A DNA stretch of 64,000 nucleotides from JANLYQ01 sp031365725 (GTDB lineage: Bacteria; Actinomycetota; Actinomycetes; JACCUZ01), in assembly GCA_031365725.1 (NCBI GenBank), contig JANLYQ010000031.1, forward strand, positions 6,292 through 70,291, in the 5' to 3' direction. The position numbers and the translations under genes are program-made. The stretch's first letter is position 1. Each line of letters opens with the position of its first letter. The notes beneath the pieces are model-generated. The model saw only the letters and a program-made list of their open reading frames with translations. It was not told where the DNA came from and searched no databases. Positions 62,335 through 64,000 of the stretch are shown here, piece by piece.

Positions 62335-63989
62335 TCCGATGCGTCTGCCGTGAGGTAGTCCCGCGCCACGTCGTCGGCGGCCTGACGTGCCGTCGGGCTG
62401 CTGGTGACGACCCGCAGGAACTCGTCGCGGCGCAGGACGACCAGTCGCACCGGTCCGACTGCCTGCACCGTGGCAGTGCGCGGTACGTCGTGCAGCAGAG
62501 CGATCTCGCCGAACGACGCGCCCGGGCCGAGGCGACGTACCTCCTTCTCGCCGCGTGTCACGACGACCTCGCCCTCGGCGATCACGAAGAACTGGTCACC
62601 AGGCTCGCCCTCCCGCACCACCACGGTCTGGGCGGGCACGAGCAGCTCCTCAGCCGACCGGCTCAGCGACTCGAGCACCGCAGGGGACGCGGTCCGCAGC
62701 ATCGGCACCGACCGCAGCAACGCCAACCACGGACCAGGCTGGACGGCGTTGAGGTCGAGGCGGCGCAGCCACCGCCAGGCCAGCAGTCCGGTTGCGGGCA
62801 GCAACGCGCCGGTGGCGACCAGGGCACCTGAGCGACCCAAGGTCGTGACGGCCAGGGGTGCGAGAGCAGCGCCGATCGCGATGGCGGCGTTCATCGCCGA
62901 CTCCTGCACCCCGAAGACCCGCGAGAGGACGGCGTCGGGCACCGCGCGCTGCAGCAGGGTGCGACCAGCGACGTCGAAGAAGGCCTTGCCCGACCCTGCG
63001 ACGGCAAGGAGCAGGCCGGCGGTCACGGGTACCAGACCGAAGGGCAGCAGGGCGATCGGCAGCCCGGTCAGCAGCAGGCCCGCGGCCAGCGCGGGGGTCA
63101 GCCGCCTGCGCCCGACCAGCAGCACCGACCCGAGCGCCCCCAGCACGCCGCCGACACCCAGTGCGCTGCCCAGGACACCCGGTCCGGACGAGCCCGTGTG
63201 CAGCACGTCCAGAGCCACCACGATGAGCAGCACGTCCATCGCGCCCACCACGACGTACTGCCCCGCGACCATCGCCACCAGCACCGACGCGGCGTGGTCA
63301 CGCCCGAGCTCGCGGACACCGGCCAGCGCACCGCGCGCGACGTCACCGGCGTCGCCGTCCTCGGGCGGCTCGTCGACACGTGGGCCGGCCTGGCCGGTGG
63401 GTACGGGCAGCCGGACCACCAGCAGGGTGACCAGCACCAGCAGCACGCCGAAGGTCGCGAAGACCGAACCGGCCCCGCCGGCCACGAGGAGACCGCCGGA
63501 GACCAGCGGACCGAGGAAGGCGCCCAGGCCCTCGAGCGTGCTCGTCGCGGCGTTGCCGGCGAGCAGCTCGCCCGGGGTGGCGGCCAGACTGGGCACCACC
63601 GCGTTGTGCACCGGTCGGGTCAACGTGATCGACGCTGTGACCAGAGCACCGAATACTGCGACCACGGGCAGGGAGAGATCCGCTGCCAGAGCGCCGGCCG
63701 TGGCCAGCATGAGCACACCCTGCACCCCGTAGCCGACGGCCAGTGCCCGGCCCCGGTGCATCCGGTCGCCGATGGTCGCGGCCATCGGAGCCACGATGAC
63801 CGCGGGCACCATCTGCGCCACCGACACCAGGGATGCGCCCCCGACGCCCGCCTTGCCGTAGGCCCACACCATCAGCGCGATCCACACGGCCCACTCGGCC
63901 ACCGAGAAGCAGAGGTACGCCGCCAACGCCCGGCGCATCGCGGGTCGGCGGAGGGCGGCCCCGGCCGCGCGTACGGAGTCCGCCACCAT
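62331..63989 (-). CDS. MFS transporter fused to a C-terminal cyclic nucleotide-binding domain
   Basis: 552 residues. Residues 1-400 form a 10-12-helix MFS3-type transporter. Residues about 425-535 are a cNMP domain: EGEPGDQFFVIAEGEVVV and the phosphate-binding cassette FGEIALLHDVPRTATV, with its Glu and Arg ligands intact. cAMP or cGMP binding probably gates or senses transport. The ATG at 63989 is near the right edge; a G-run ending 4 nt upstream may serve as ribosome binding site. Confidence 0.88.
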   Translation of the reverse strand: MVADSVRAAGAALRRPAMRRALAAYLCFSVAEWAVWIALMVWAYGKAGVGGASLVSVAQMVPAVIVAPMAATIGDRMHRGRALAVGYGVQGVLMLATAGALAADLSLPVVAVFGALVTASITLTRPVHNAVVPSLAATPGELLAGNAATSTLEGLGAFLGPLVSGGLLVAGGAGSVFATFGVLLVLVTLLVVRLPVPTGQAGPRVDEPPEDGDAGDVARGALAGVRELGRDHAASVLVAMVAGQYVVVGAMDVLLIVVALDVLHTGSSGPGVLGSALGVGGVLGALGSVLLVGRRRLTPALAAGLLLTGLPIALLPFGLVPVTAGLLLAVAGSGKAFFDVAGRTLLQRAVPDAVLSRVFGVQESAMNAAIAIGAALAPLAVTTLGRSGALVATGALLPATGLLAWRWLRRLDLNAVQPGPWLALLRSVPMLRTASPAVLESLSRSAEELLVPAQTVVVREGEPGDQFFVIAEGEVVVTRGEKEVRRLGPGASFGEIALLHDVPRTATVQAVGPVRLVVLRRDEFLRVVTSSPTARQAADDVARDYLTADASD

Positions 63990-64000
63990 GCCACCCCCCC

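Overview
The window is high-GC (about 70 percent) DNA with dense, mostly chromosomal-looking genes, frequent 4-bp ATGA/GTGA overlaps, GTG starts, leaderless TANNNT-N6/7-start promoters, a 13E12-type HNH protein behind an actinobacterial SOS box, and a PhoP/PhoR pair. All of this points to an actinobacterium, plausibly Micrococcales (Intrasporangiaceae/Dermatophilaceae-like); the genus cannot be fixed from sequence alone. No rRNA, tRNA, intact insertion sequence, prophage or CRISPR array was recognised.

Layout. 1-4201 (-): a giant secreted protein with DUF5122 propeller repeats and twelve PLRGS pentapeptides, cut by the window edge. 4427-8889 (+): a two-lobed class III nucleotidyl cyclase/AAA/TPR protein and a YdeI-like protein. 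8900-10569 (-): ACC deaminase and a Met-rich membrane protein. 10710-18269 (+): a complete form I aerobic CO dehydrogenase operon (coxM-S-L, XdhC-YHS, coxD, coxG, coxE), preceded by a 40-bp inverted repeat. 18272-19997 (+): palindromic operator, EamA exporter and ArsR-like regulator. 19981-24719 (-): LysR regulator, long-chain acyl-CoA ligase and a two-component system, divergent from a hemerythrin-like gene (24803). 25375-32578: a frameshifted GNAT, shikimate dehydrogenase-like enzyme, MFS exporter overlapping a methyltransferase, secreted phosphoesterase, secreted LysM/peptidoglycan-binding protein, NYN ribonuclease-like protein and a 48-aa membrane peptide. 32707-35253 (-): DUF3516 helicase.

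35799-39667 (+): a MarR regulator between two 14-TM drug exporters behind twin operators. 39701-44067 (-): ohr and hrpA. 44171-45807 (+): YCII protein plus ECF42 sigma factor. 45749-47847 (-): membrane hydrolase-like protein, CDF metal exporter and DinB-like protein. 47898-50043: a decayed SGNH hydrolase, a GH3 lipoprotein and a DUF5522 peptide. 50358-50714: a regularly spaced array of six GCAA-capped, covarying hairpins ending in a strong terminator, the best candidate for an undescribed structured RNA. 50787-52758: ferric-reductase-like membrane flavocytochrome plus an FMN-binding exported partner. 52953-54455: SOS-controlled HNH protein. 54521-59445: aldo/keto reductase, phoP-phoR with a PhoP box, toxin-antitoxin debris, and a DUF5666-like membrane protein with its own PhoP-like box. 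59468-63989: DUF3817, SURF1, TesB thioesterase, MBL-fold hydrolase and an MFS protein fused to a cyclic-nucleotide-binding domain.

How the parts fit. Several loci suit an aerobic soil-type lifestyle: scavenging CO, degrading plant ACC, detoxifying organic peroxides, exporting drugs and metals, and sensing the envelope through PhoPR. The cyclase at one end and the cNMP-binding MFS fusion at the other make cyclic nucleotide signalling likely in this organism.
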